DNA of 64,000 nt, from contig NZ_JABBGE010000010.1 of the NCBI RefSeq assembly GCF_012927245.1, positions 124,001 to 188,000 of the forward strand, given 5' to 3'. This stretch comes from Streptomyces sp. R302 (GTDB lineage Bacteria; Actinomycetota; Actinomycetes; Streptomycetales; Streptomycetaceae). Of this stretch, positions 39,716 to 50,305 are shown piece by piece. The notes below the pieces were generated by a model. The model saw only the letters and a program-made list of their open reading frames with translations. It did no database searches and was not told where the DNA came from. How positions within the stretch are numbered: position 1 is the stretch's first letter; every line of letters starts with the position of its first letter. A program made the position numbers and the translations under genes.

Positions 39716-41467
39716 TCAGTCTGTGGCCGGCTTGCAGACGACCTCGTCGCGCGGGGTGTAGTGGGTCTTGAACGTCTGCCGCTTCACTTCCTCGCCGCCG
39801 TTCCTGAAGACCCGGTCGACGGCGATGTCGAAGCCCTCCAGAGGCTCCTGCGGCACGCACGTCTCGCCGGTGACCTCCCGCTTCTCCGGCTTCGTGACGT
39901 CGGTGCGCGGTCCGGCCACCGCCTCCACGGAGTCGTACTTCTTGGTGCCGTAGAAGGTGATGGTCACCGAGGAGTCCGTGGCGCTCGCCGCGATGTAGAT
40001 CGGCTTGCCGGAGTCGTTGCGGAACTTCTGGTCCAGGCTGCCCCAGGCGACGGTCGCCTCCCGGCCGGCCGGGTAGCGCTCGATGTAGAAGGAGTGGGCG
40101 CCGTACTCGACCGGCTGCACGCCGGCGAAGAAGACCGCGTTGAAGACGGTGGTCGCCACCGCCGACACACCGCCGCCGGGCGCCTCCTGGTAGCGGCCGT
40201 CGAGGATCATCGTGCCGTCGACGAAACCGTTCTCCTCGGTGCGTTCGCCGACCGTCTCGTTGAAGCTCCACACCTCGCCCGGCCGCACGAGGGAGCCGTT
40301 GATCAGCTCGGCGGCCCGGCCGATGTTGATCGTCCGGTAGGGCGCGGTGGGGAAGTTCACGGTGAAGGTCGACATCTGCTCCTTCACGCCGAGCGAGTCG
40401 AGGGTGGCGGAGCTCACCTGCGGCTGGGTGACCTTGGTGGCCACGGCGGCGGTACGGGCCGCGTCCCCGGTACGGGTGAGCAGCGGGTCCACGGCGGCGG
40501 CGAGCGACTTCTCGGTCACCTCGCGCCCCGGCTTGCCCTCCTTCACCACGACGACCTTGCCGTCCCGCACGCCGAGGGTGCCCTCCACCGGCGCGCCCGT
40601 CATGGTGGCCAGCGGGCGGGCGACGTCCGGGTCGCGCAGCAGGGCCGTGGTGTCGAGGGAGCCGGTCAGCCGGCCGCCGTCGTTCTTTACGGTCAGATGG
40701 TCGCCGAGGGTCTCGGGGGAGATCCGCAGGCGCTCCTCGCCCACGGTGAGCGTCACCGGGCCGGAGACGGCCGGCCGGGCGTACGCGTCGAGGAAGCGGG
40801 TCAGCTCGGCGGCGGGCAGCTTCGGCTCGGTGAGCGACACCGGCAGGGCGACGGCGGCGGCGCCGGGGGCGGCCGGGTAGGCGGCCCGCAGGGCCTCGGC
40901 GGCCTTCGCGGTGTCCAACTTCTGCCCCGTGACGGGCCGGGTGGCGACGGCCTCGCCGTCCCTGAAGGAGACCGAACCCTCCTTGACGGCCCGGTCGTTC
41001 TTCTTCGCCAGCGCGGCGACGGCCGCGTCGGTCTTCGCCGTGTCCTGGGCGAGGACCGGCTCGATCTCGCGGTCGCCGGAGGAGAAGAGGCGGCCGATCA
41101 CGGTGAAGGGGTCCCTGGACGGGTCGGCGGCCCGCTCGGCCGTCGCCTCCGCGTCGACCGTGAGCCCGGCGGCGGCCGGGGAGACGCTCTCCGTGCGCTC
41201 GCCGACCCGCACCGCGATCGGCGCGGTCCACGCGGCCGGGGCCTGCGCCCGCAGCCGCTCGGCGGCCTCGGCCTTGCTCAGGCCGCCTATGTCGACACCG
41301 CCCGCCCGGGTGCCGGCGGATATGTCGTCGCCGGTGGCCACGAGACCGGCCACGTAGAGACCGCCCGCCGCGACGGCGACGACGCCCGTGGCGATCGCGG
41401 CCGTCCGCCACCGTGGGCGGTCCGCGGCAGCGGGCGTCGGGGCATGGTCGGTCCTGGGGCGGGGCAC
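39716..41467 (-). CDS. VanW family protein with peptidoglycan-binding-like domains
   Basis: This 583-residue protein has a short cytoplasmic N-terminus, one membrane helix (TAAIATGVVAVAAGGLYVAG, about 25-45) and an outside part. That part holds two PG-binding-4-like/YoaR repeats (GDDISAGTRAGGVDIGGLSK onward; then a KNDGGRLTGSLDTTAL region) and a C-terminal VanW domain. VanW motifs are FNFPTAPY-like (TVNFPTAPYRTINI), PGEVWSFNETVGERT and PGGGVSAVATTVFNAVF. VanW proteins accompany cell-envelope and glycopeptide-resistance functions, but their reaction is unknown. The GTG at 41467 follows GGGAGA; the frame continues far upstream only because the region is GC-rich. Confidence 0.88.
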   Translation of the reverse strand: MPRPRTDHAPTPAAADRPRWRTAAIATGVVAVAAGGLYVAGLVATGDDISAGTRAGGVDIGGLSKAEAAERLRAQAPAAWTAPIAVRVGERTESVSPAAAGLTVDAEATAERAADPSRDPFTVIGRLFSSGDREIEPVLAQDTAKTDAAVAALAKKNDRAVKEGSVSFRDGEAVATRPVTGQKLDTAKAAEALRAAYPAAPGAAAVALPVSLTEPKLPAAELTRFLDAYARPAVSGPVTLTVGEERLRISPETLGDHLTVKNDGGRLTGSLDTTALLRDPDVARPLATMTGAPVEGTLGVRDGKVVVVKEGKPGREVTEKSLAAAVDPLLTRTGDAARTAAVATKVTQPQVSSATLDSLGVKEQMSTFTVNFPTAPYRTINIGRAAELINGSLVRPGEVWSFNETVGERTEENGFVDGTMILDGRYQEAPGGGVSAVATTVFNAVFFAGVQPVEYGAHSFYIERYPAGREATVAWGSLDQKFRNDSGKPIYIAASATDSSVTITFYGTKKYDSVEAVAGPRTDVTKPEKREVTGETCVPQEPLEGFDIAVDRVFRNGGEEVKRQTFKTHYTPRDEVVCKPATD

Positions 41468-41589
41468 ACGTTCTCCCGGTGCGTCGGGGACAAAGGGATC
41501 CTCACGAAGGTACGTCGAAAGAGTGTCAAATGCACATAAAGCTGCCCTGACCTGCACGAATACCACCCGCGACGCCCTCGCCACGGAGG

Positions 41590-42360
41590 GTGCGGCCCCC
41601 ACCCCCGCAGGTGCCGCCCCGCCCCCGCCGGGCGCCCGCCGCACGGCCGCCACGGGGCGACCCCGAAGCCCACCGCGCCTGCCGCCCCGGGCTCGCCCGG
41701 AAGGCACGCCCCCGGGTCCTGCCCGGAGGCCGGCTATTCGGGCCGACCCGAGCAGCGCCCCAGAGCATCGCGCCGGGCGCGCCGGAAACCGGCCGTGCGG
41801 GCTGCCCGGGCCTGCCCGGACTTTGTTGCGGGGGCCGCCCCCCGGGACGCTCCTCTGGGTGGCGGCCTGGGCCGCCCCCCTGGGCCGCCCCTGGGCCGGG
41901 CCCGGGCGGGCCCGGCCCAGGGGCGGCCCGGCCGGCTCACTTGCCGGGTGCCCGCCGTGCGGGCTGCCTCCGGGCACGGCGGGAGCCCGTCGCGGTCTGC
42001 CGCCCCGGGCTTGCCCGGAAGGGTCGTGCCCGGGTTGTGCCCGGAGGGCGGCCGGGCGGGCCCACCCGAATCGCGCCCCGGAGCGTCGTGCCGGGCGTCC
42101 GCCGTGCGGGCTGCCTCCGGGTGCGGCGGGAGCTCGTTGCGCCTGCTGCTCCGGGCTTGCGCGGAAGGGGTGTCCCCGGGTTCTGCCTGGAGGTCGGGGC
42201 GCGGGTTGTCCCGGGTCTGCCCGGAGTCGGGCGGGCGGGTCCATCTGAGCCGGCGTCCCGGAGCGTCGCCCTGGGGATGCGACGTGCGGGCCGTCCTCGG
42301 GCCCGTTCCGGACCCGCCCCGTAGGGGGTTCCCTCAGGGGCCACCGGGAGTCCGTCCTTC
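41590..42360. repeat. Non-coding tract of degenerate ~150-bp tandem repeats
   Basis: The gap between the VanW gene (minus, start 41467) and the IclR gene (plus, start 42407) is 939 nt. About 770 nt of it consist of diverged direct repeats. CCGTGCGGGCTGCC recurs at 41793, 41955 and 42102 (with ACGTGCGGG at 42282). CCGGGCTYGCSCGGAAGG recurs at 41687, 42005 and 42151. The distance between the two markers is 50 nt in one copy and 49 in the next, so the frame is not kept and coding is unlikely. A TTGACA (41529-41524, minus strand) near the left edge may belong to the VanW promoter. Confidence 0.75.
41882..41929. repeat. Perfect 22-bp inverted repeat with 4-nt loop
   Basis: The arms at 41882-41903 and 41908-41929 are exact reverse complements made only of G, C and one A/T pair; the loop is GGGC. 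The left arm begins GGGCCGCCCCTGGGCC. It lies within the degenerate repeat tract and between divergent genes, so a simple end-of-gene terminator role does not fit. Confidence 0.9.
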
Positions 42361-42406
42361 ACGCCGCCGCCAGGACCACGCAGGCCCCCGCCGCTACCCT
42401 GGTCGG

Positions 42407-43207
42407 ATGCCCGCCGACGCCCCGCTCCCGTACTCGCATCCGCAGGATCAGCCGCACCGGGGAGGCGGTGGGCCGCGGTCCGTGGAGCGGGCGTTGGAGT
42501 TGCTCGATCTGGTCGCCGACGCCGGGCGGGCCGTCGGGGCCAAGGCGCTCGCGCGGAGCCTCGGCTGCTCGCTCTCGACCGTCTACCACCTGGCGGGGCC
42601 GCTGCTCGCGCGCGGGCACCTCGTCCGTACCGCCGAGGGATACGCCCCCGGGCCCCGCGTCCCGGCCCTGCACCGCGCCCATCTCCGCCACCACGGCCTC
42701 GGCGCGCCCACGGGCGAGCTGCTCGGGCGGCTGCGCCGGGCGACCGGCGCGGAGGCGTACCACACGGCCTACCGCGACGGCCTGATCACGGTCGTCGACA
42801 CCACCGCCCCCGTCACCGACACCGCCCACCCCTTCACCCCCGGCCCGGAGGCCCGCGCGCACGCCACCGCCCATGGCAAGGCGCTCCTCGCCGCCCTGCC
42901 GCGCGCCCGGCGCCGCCGCTACCTCGCCGAGCACGGCATGGCCCGCTTCACCGAGCGGACCATCACCGGCGCCGAACGCTTCGAGGCCGAGATGGCCGCC
43001 GTCCGCGGCCAGGGCTACGCCGTCTCCGTCGGCGAGGCGGACCTCGCGTACACCTGCCTCGCGGTCGCCGTGCCCGACCGCGGCGACGGCATCGTGCACG
43101 CCCTCTCCGTCTCCCTGCCCACCGCGGACTTCGCCCGCCGCCAGGGCGCCGTCCGGGCCGCCCTGGCCCGCGCCGTACCGGACTTTCCGGCCCTGCCGGA
43201 ATCCTGA
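42407..43207 (+). CDS. IclR family transcriptional regulator
   Basis: This 266-residue regulator has an N-terminal winged helix (RSVERALELLDLVADAGRAV...ALARSLGCSLSTVYHLAGPL) and the C-terminal IclR effector domain (AHATAHGKALLAALP; GYAVSVGEADLAYTCLAVAV). The ATG at 42407 lies 6 nt after TACCCT (42395-42400) with no ribosome site, a leaderless arrangement. The next gene, a small ABM-domain protein, starts 46 nt downstream on the same strand. The ligand is unknown. Confidence 0.9.
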   Translation: MPADAPLPYSHPQDQPHRGGGGPRSVERALELLDLVADAGRAVGAKALARSLGCSLSTVYHLAGPLLARGHLVRTAEGYAPGPRVPALHRAHLRHHGLGAPTGELLGRLRRATGAEAYHTAYRDGLITVVDTTAPVTDTAHPFTPGPEARAHATAHGKALLAALPRARRRRYLAEHGMARFTERTITGAERFEAEMAAVRGQGYAVSVGEADLAYTCLAVAVPDRGDGIVHALSVSLPTADFARRQGAVRAALARAVPDFPALPES

Positions 43208-43253
43208 CCGTCCGGCCTGGCCCGTACCGGGCCGCCCGGCGCAGCCTGACCGC

Positions 43254-43583
43254 ATGATCTTCATCGCCGTCCGCTTCACCGTCCGCCCCGACCTCGCCGA
43301 CCAGTGGCTCGACCTGGTCGCCGACTTCACCGCCGCCACCCGCGCCGAGCCGGGCAACCTCTTCTTCGACTGGTCCCGCGGCGTCGACGACCCCAACGTC
43401 TTCACCCTCCTGGAGGGGTTCGTCGACGACGAGGCCGGCGCCGTCCACGTCGGCTCCGACCACTTCGCCGCCGGACTCGCCGCCATGGCCGGGGCCGTCG
43501 CCACCACCCCCGAGATCATCAACGTGAAGACGGAGCAGCCGGGCTGGGGCCCGATGGCGGAACTCGCGCCCACCGGCGCCTGA
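43254..43583 (+). CDS. Antibiotic biosynthesis monooxygenase (ABM) domain protein
   Basis: This 109-residue ferredoxin-like dimeric alpha/beta-barrel protein contains MIFIAVRFTVRPDLADQWLDL and ATRAEPGNLFFDWSRG, followed by the FTLLEGFVDDEAGAVH...SDHF core. ABM proteins include cofactor-free quinol monooxygenases and heme-degrading enzymes; the substrate here cannot be told. It probably shares a transcript with the IclR gene just upstream. Confidence 0.88.
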   Translation: MIFIAVRFTVRPDLADQWLDLVADFTAATRAEPGNLFFDWSRGVDDPNVFTLLEGFVDDEAGAVHVGSDHFAAGLAAMAGAVATTPEIINVKTEQPGWGPMAELAPTGA

Positions 43584-43707
43584 CCCGGAGACCCCCCACC
43601 CGCCCACGCCTGACCCACCGGCGCCCGTCCGCCCGCCTGATAGGTTCGCCGCACAGTACGGGCGGTCGAGCGGGCGGCGGGCCCGGGGCCGAGGGGAGAA
43701 GCGGCAC

Positions 43708-44742
43708 ATGGCGGTGAGCGGGCGACAGACCGGCAGGCCCACCCTGGAGGAGGTCGCGGCCCGGGCCGGAGTCGGCCGCGGCACCGTCTCCCGGGTCATC
43801 AACGGCTCCCCGAAGGTGAGCGAACAGGCCAAGGCGGCCGTCGAGCAGGCCGTCGCCGAACTCGGCTACATCCCCAACCGCGCCGCCCGCGCCCTCGCCG
43901 GCAGCCGCACCGACGCCGTCGCCCTCGTCGTCCCCGAGACCGAGGCCCGGATCTTCGCCGAACCGTACTTCCTCGACATCATCCGCGGCGTCAGCGGTGA
44001 ACTCGCCGCCGCCGACAAGCAGTTGCTGCTCACCCTGATCCGCAGCGACCAGGAGCGCCAGCGCTTCGAGCAGTACCTCGCCGCCCAGCGCGTCGACGGC
44101 GTCCTGCTCGTCTCCGTGCACGCCGACGACCCGCTGCCCGACCAGGTCCGCGCCCTCGGCCTGCCCGCCGTCCTCAACGGCCGCCGCCGCGAGGACGAGC
44201 CCGTCGCCTTCGTCGACTCCGACAACACCGGCGCGGGCCGCACCGCCGTCGCCCACCTCGCCGCCGCCGGCCGCGGCCGCATCGCCACCGTCACCGGCCC
44301 CCTCGACATGTACGGCGCCCGCTGCCGCCTCGACGGCTACCGCGAGGGCCTCGCCGAGGCCGGGCTCCCCGCCGACGACGCGCTCGTCGCCACCGGCGAC
44401 TTCACCGAGGAGGGCGGCCGGCGCGCCATGCGCGAACTCCTGGACCGCGCCCCGGACATCGACGCCGTCTTCGCCGCCTCCGACGTGATGGCGGCCGGCG
44501 CCCGGGCCGTGCTGCGCGAGGTCGGCCGCCGCGTCCCCGAGGACGTCGCCCTCGTCGGCGTCGACGACTCCCCGGTCGCCCGCCTCATGGACCCGCCGCT
44601 CACCAGCGTCCGCCAGCCCATCGAGGAGATGGGCCGCACCATGGCACGCATGCTCCTCGACGAGATCGCCTCCCCGAGCGACCCCGAGGACCAGCCCCGC
44701 CGGATGCTCCCCACCGAACTCGTCGTCCGCGCCTCCTCCTGA
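43708..44742 (+). CDS. LacI family transcriptional regulator
   Basis: This 344-residue regulator has the N-terminal LacI helix-turn-helix and hinge (RPTLEEVAARAGVGRGTVSRVINGSPKVSE, then NRAARALAGSRT). A periplasmic-binding-protein-like sugar domain follows, ending PPLTSVRQPIEEMGRTMARMLL. The ATG at 43708 follows GGGGAGAAG. There is no adjacent sugar operon, so its target is not visible here. Confidence 0.93.
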   Translation: MAVSGRQTGRPTLEEVAARAGVGRGTVSRVINGSPKVSEQAKAAVEQAVAELGYIPNRAARALAGSRTDAVALVVPETEARIFAEPYFLDIIRGVSGELAAADKQLLLTLIRSDQERQRFEQYLAAQRVDGVLLVSVHADDPLPDQVRALGLPAVLNGRRREDEPVAFVDSDNTGAGRTAVAHLAAAGRGRIATVTGPLDMYGARCRLDGYREGLAEAGLPADDALVATGDFTEEGGRRAMRELLDRAPDIDAVFAASDVMAAGARAVLREVGRRVPEDVALVGVDDSPVARLMDPPLTSVRQPIEEMGRTMARMLLDEIASPSDPEDQPRRMLPTELVVRASS

Positions 44743-44902
44743 CGCCTGACGCCCGCCACCCGCTGCCCGCCGTCCGCGGCCTCCCCCTCGTCCGCGCCGT
44801 CGTCGCGCGGCGCGGACCCCGTGAGGGCCGAATCCGCTCCCCGGCATGTCGTTCGGGCGATCCCAGCAGGCGGCGCGGGCGCGCGTGGGTTCGAATCGGG
44901 GC

Positions 44903-45973
44903 ATGGCTTCCTACGACAGGCGCATAGGCGGCTCCCCGAGGCCGCCGAAGGCCGGTGACACCTGGTGGTACGCCGCCGTGGCCGGCGAGGCCGCGGACTC
45001 CTTCAGCACCCGCGTCCGCACCCGGACCCGGCGTGCCTGCCTCGGGGCCGTCCTGCTGCTCACCCTCGTCTACGCCGGACTCGTGCTCACCGCCACCGGC
45101 CGCCGCTGGGGCGACGCCGCCGTGACCGGCCGGCGCGCCGACACCCGCGTCGCCGACTTCGTCCGCGACCACCCCTCGCTCGCCGGCGCCGCCACCCTCT
45201 CCCTCGTCCTCGCCTGCGTCCTCCTCGTCGGCCTCGGCGCGCTGCGCAAGCGGTACGCGCTCACCGGAGCCGCCGCCGGAGCCGTCGCCGTCGCCCTCGC
45301 GGTCACCGGACTCCTCCAGCGGTACGCCCCCCGCCCCCCGCTCGCCGACGGCGCCGGGGCGCTCGTGCCCAGCGGCTTCCCCAGCGCCACCGCCACCCTC
45401 GCCTTCGGGGTCGCCTTCGCCCTCCCGCTGCTCGTGCCCCGGCGCTCGCGGGGCCTCGTCACCGGCGCCGCCACCCTGTGGGCGATCCTCCTCGGCGCGT
45501 ACTCGATCGCCGTCGGCGACCACCGCCCCGGCGACGTCATGGCCGCCGCGCTGCTCGCCCTCGCCGTCCAGTGCGGACTGATCGCCCTGCTCGCCCGCCG
45601 CGGCAAGGTCCGCCCCGGCGCCCGGCGCGGCGCCACCCTGCGCGGCCTCCCCACCACCCTGCCGCTCGCGCTCGTCGCCGCCGGCGGGCTCGTGGCCGGA
45701 TTCCTACTCCTCGGCGACACCCTCGGACTGCCCGCCACCGCCCCGTACGACCCCGACGAGCTCCGCCTCGCCCACCGCTGCGGCCAGGCCCTCGCCGCCG
45801 GCGTCGGCGCCGCCGCAGGACTGGCCCTGCTCGCCCTCGTCCGCCACGTCGACCTGGACGGAGGGCCCGCCTCGTACCGGCTCGGAGGCCCCTTCGTGGA
45901 GGACTCCGGAGTCCCCGACCAAGGTGAGCTCGTGGGGCCCTTTACGGAGAACCGCGATCACGAGATATCTTGA
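44903..45973 (+). CDS. PAP2-like membrane phosphatase
   Basis: This 356-residue protein has about eight hydrophobic segments. PAP2 motifs are partly degenerate: PSGFPSATATLAFG replaces the usual PSGH, while YSIAVGDHRPGDVMAA keeps the HxxxD-type end. It may dephosphorylate a lipid phosphate at the membrane; loss of the PSGH His makes activity uncertain. The ATG at 44903 is preferred to that at 44846. The 3' end lies within the promoter region of the isocitrate dehydrogenase gene. Confidence 0.8.
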   Translation: MASYDRRIGGSPRPPKAGDTWWYAAVAGEAADSFSTRVRTRTRRACLGAVLLLTLVYAGLVLTATGRRWGDAAVTGRRADTRVADFVRDHPSLAGAATLSLVLACVLLVGLGALRKRYALTGAAAGAVAVALAVTGLLQRYAPRPPLADGAGALVPSGFPSATATLAFGVAFALPLLVPRRSRGLVTGAATLWAILLGAYSIAVGDHRPGDVMAAALLALAVQCGLIALLARRGKVRPGARRGATLRGLPTTLPLALVAAGGLVAGFLLLGDTLGLPATAPYDPDELRLAHRCGQALAAGVGAAAGLALLALVRHVDLDGGPASYRLGGPFVEDSGVPDQGELVGPFTENRDHEIS

Positions 45974-45988
45974 TGTCGAGCAATCTCG
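45961..45988. promoter_or_regulatory. Palindromic motif upstream of icd
   Basis: CGAGAT (45961-45966) and ATCTCG (45983-45988) are inverted around TCTTGATGTCGAG, itself a near-palindrome of the form TCTYGAYRTCRAG. It lies 29-56 bp before the icd start and overlaps the end of the PAP2 gene. An operator role is inferred only from symmetry and position. Confidence 0.4.
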
Positions 45989-46016
45989 CATACGCAGACG
46001 TGGAGCGGAGCACCTG

Positions 46017-48236
<2,220 letters not shown>

Positions 48237-48253
48237 TCCGGCACCCGACGCAC

Positions 48254-48288
48254 ACCGCCCCGGCCGGAACGATTCCGGCCGGGGCGGT
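48254..48288 (+). terminator. icd terminator
   Basis: The arms ACCGCCCCGGCCGGAA (48254-48269) and its exact complement (48273-48288) form a perfect 16-bp stem with a 3-nt CGA loop, 18 nt after the icd stop. Confidence 0.9.
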
Positions 48289-48332
48289 CGCGTCGGTGGC
48301 GCATACGCCATCCGGGTGTGACCCTGGAGGGC

Positions 48333-48623
48333 ATGAGCTGGGCATCTTGGACGACCGCCGGTGTCTACACCGGGCGTGGTGGGGTGCTGACCGTCGAAGG
48401 CGGAATCGTCACGGGCGACCTGACCGTGCACACGACCTTCGCCGACGGTGAGGCACGCGTGGCCGTGCAGTACAGCGGCGCCTCCGACTGGTTCACCATG
48501 TCGGGAAGTCCCGTCCCCTGTTCCTCGGAGAAGGAGAGCCGTGAACTCCACGACGCGGTCGTGGAGGCGGTGAGAGAGGGCGCCGGGGCCACCGTCCCCC
48601 GCCTGCCCCATCCGACCGGCTAG
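48333..48623 (+). CDS. Small hypothetical protein
   Basis: The protein has 96 residues and is not recognised. It is mostly beta-strand in appearance (GVYTGRGGVLTVEGGIVTGD; TTFADGEARVAVQYSGASDW), with a C-terminal helix (SRELHDAVVEAVREGAG). There is no signal peptide or membrane segment. The ATG at 48333 has GGAGG only 2-3 nt away. The GTG at 48318 is the alternative start and adds five residues. Codon usage is consistent with a real gene. Confidence 0.6.
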   Translation: MSWASWTTAGVYTGRGGVLTVEGGIVTGDLTVHTTFADGEARVAVQYSGASDWFTMSGSPVPCSSEKESRELHDAVVEAVREGAGATVPRLPHPTG

Positions 48624-48699
48624 AAAAGTGTTATCCCCACCCGGCGCCACGCGTCTCCAGCAGGACGGGGACAGGACCGGGCACGAGGGAGCACCATCC

Positions 48700-50292
48700 A
48701 TGCACAGCGACGAGCAGCGCACCACCGCCCTGGTGGAGGCGGCCCGCGCGGGCGATCCGCACGCCAGGGAGGACCTGGTACGCGCCTTCCTGCCGCTCGT
48801 CCACGCCATCGTGGGGCGCGCCCTCGACGGCCATGCCGACACCGACGACATCGTGCAGGAGACCCTGGTCAGGGCCCTCGACGGGCTGCCCGGGCTCCGC
48901 GACCCCGAGCGCTTCCGGTCCTGGCTCGTCGCCATCGCCATGAACGGGGTGCGCCGCCGCTGGCGGGAACGCAGCCAGGCACCCGTGCCCGGCCTCGACC
49001 GGGCCGTCGGCCTCGCCGACCCGGCGGGCGACTTCACCGACCTCACCATCCTCCGCCTGGGCCTCACCGGACAGCGCCGCGACGTCGCCCGCGCCACCCG
49101 CTGGCTCGACGAGGACGACCGCGAGCTGCTCTCCCTGTGGTGGCTGGAGGCCGCCGGGGAACTGACCCGCGCGGAACTCGCCGAGGGCCTCGGGCTGCCC
49201 CCGGCCCACACCGCCGTCCGCGTCCAGCGCATGAAGGAACGGCTGGAGACCGGCCGGGCCGTCGTCGGCGCCCTCGACGCCGACCCCCGCTGCCCCGGCC
49301 TCGCCGCCACCCTCGCCCCCTGGGACGGCCGCCCCTCCCCGCTGTGGCGCAAACGCATAGCCCGCCACCTCCGCGACTGCCGCACCTGCGCGACCGGCAA
49401 CGCCCGCCGGGGCCTCGCCCCCGTCGAGGGCCTCCTCGTCGGCATCGGCCTGGTCCCGCCCGTCGCCGGCGCCCTCCTCGACGCGGGTACGACCCCGGCA
49501 CTCGCGGCGGAACCGGCGGGAGCGGCGAGCGCGGCGAACGCGGCGAGCGAGGCGGAGCCGTCGGGGGCGGCGGGCGTGCCGGAGCCGTCGGGCGCGGCGG
49601 AGTCCGCCGGGGCCCAAGCCGCGCCGTACTGGTCGACCGGGCGCCGCGCCGGAGCCGCGGGAGCCGCCGGGGTCGCGGCCGTCGCCGTGCTCGGCGCGCT
49701 CGTGCTCACCCTCCCCGGGGCGACCGAGCCCCCGCCCGCGCCCCGCCCCGCCGCCGCACCACCCGCCACCACCCCCGCGGCGACGACGCCCCCGCCCACC
49801 CCCACACCGAGCACCGTCACCACCGCCGCCACCCGCCCGGCGCCGCCCACCCGCACGCCCACGACCACCCCGCCCACCCCGGCCCGCACCACCCCACCAC
49901 CCCCGGCCGACCCGGGCGAACGCGTCACCGAGCTGGTCAACCGGCTCCGGGCGGACGCCGGTTGCGCCCCGCTGCGCACCGACCCCCGGCTCACCGCCGC
50001 CGCCCGCGCCTACGCCCGGGACATGACGACCCGCGGCTACTACGGCCACGCCAGCCCCGAGGGCGAGTTCGCGGACACCCGGATGACCGAGGCCGGCTAC
50101 CGCTGGTCGGCCTGGGCGGAGAACCTCGCCGAAGGACAGAAGGACCCGGCCTCCGTCGTCGCCGGCTGGCGGGACGACGCCGGGCACGCGCGCAACATGC
50201 TCGACTGCTCCTACCGCGACACCGGAGTGGCCGCCGCGCCCGGCCCGCGCGGCACGGTCTGGGTGCAGAAACTGGCCGCGCCCGCGAACTGA
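48700..50292 (+). CDS. ECF-like sigma factor fused through a membrane helix to an extracellular CAP domain
   Basis: The protein has 530 residues in this order: sigma region 2 (about 5-95, core DTDDIVQETLVRAL), sigma region 4 (about 125-185, AELAEGLGLPPAHTAVRVQRMKE), then a zinc-binding anti-sigma-like HxxxCxxC (H223, C227, C230). Next come an Ala-rich stretch, one membrane helix (about 318-339), a Pro/Thr linker (343-403) and a CAP/SCP domain (407-527). CAP candidate residues are H450 (YYGHASP), E474 (AENLA) and H496 (AGHARNML). The predicted topology puts the sigma part inside and CAP outside. The ATG at 48700 follows GAGGGAG. The convergent neighbour encodes a similar CAP domain without the sigma part. 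Confidence 0.88.
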   Translation: MHSDEQRTTALVEAARAGDPHAREDLVRAFLPLVHAIVGRALDGHADTDDIVQETLVRALDGLPGLRDPERFRSWLVAIAMNGVRRRWRERSQAPVPGLDRAVGLADPAGDFTDLTILRLGLTGQRRDVARATRWLDEDDRELLSLWWLEAAGELTRAELAEGLGLPPAHTAVRVQRMKERLETGRAVVGALDADPRCPGLAATLAPWDGRPSPLWRKRIARHLRDCRTCATGNARRGLAPVEGLLVGIGLVPPVAGALLDAGTTPALAAEPAGAASAANAASEAEPSGAAGVPEPSGAAESAGAQAAPYWSTGRRAGAAGAAGVAAVAVLGALVLTLPGATEPPPAPRPAAAPPATTPAATTPPPTPTPSTVTTAATRPAPPTRTPTTTPPTPARTTPPPPADPGERVTELVNRLRADAGCAPLRTDPRLTAAARAYARDMTTRGYYGHASPEGEFADTRMTEAGYRWSAWAENLAEGQKDPASVVAGWRDDAGHARNMLDCSYRDTGVAAAPGPRGTVWVQKLAAPAN

Positions 50293-50305
50293 CCCCGGCG
50301 CCCGG

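Noticed and set aside
41590..42360. Long open frames on both strands encoding a Gly/Pro/Arg repeat protein
   Set aside because: The frames are open only because the DNA is very GC-rich; repeat units differ by 1-nt indels (49 versus 50 nt between markers), so no frame is conserved.
44888..44904. GGGTTCGAATCGGGG looks like the T-loop of a tRNA
   Set aside because: The bases on either side of TTCGAAT do not form a five-pair stem, and no acceptor, D or anticodon arm is found upstream.
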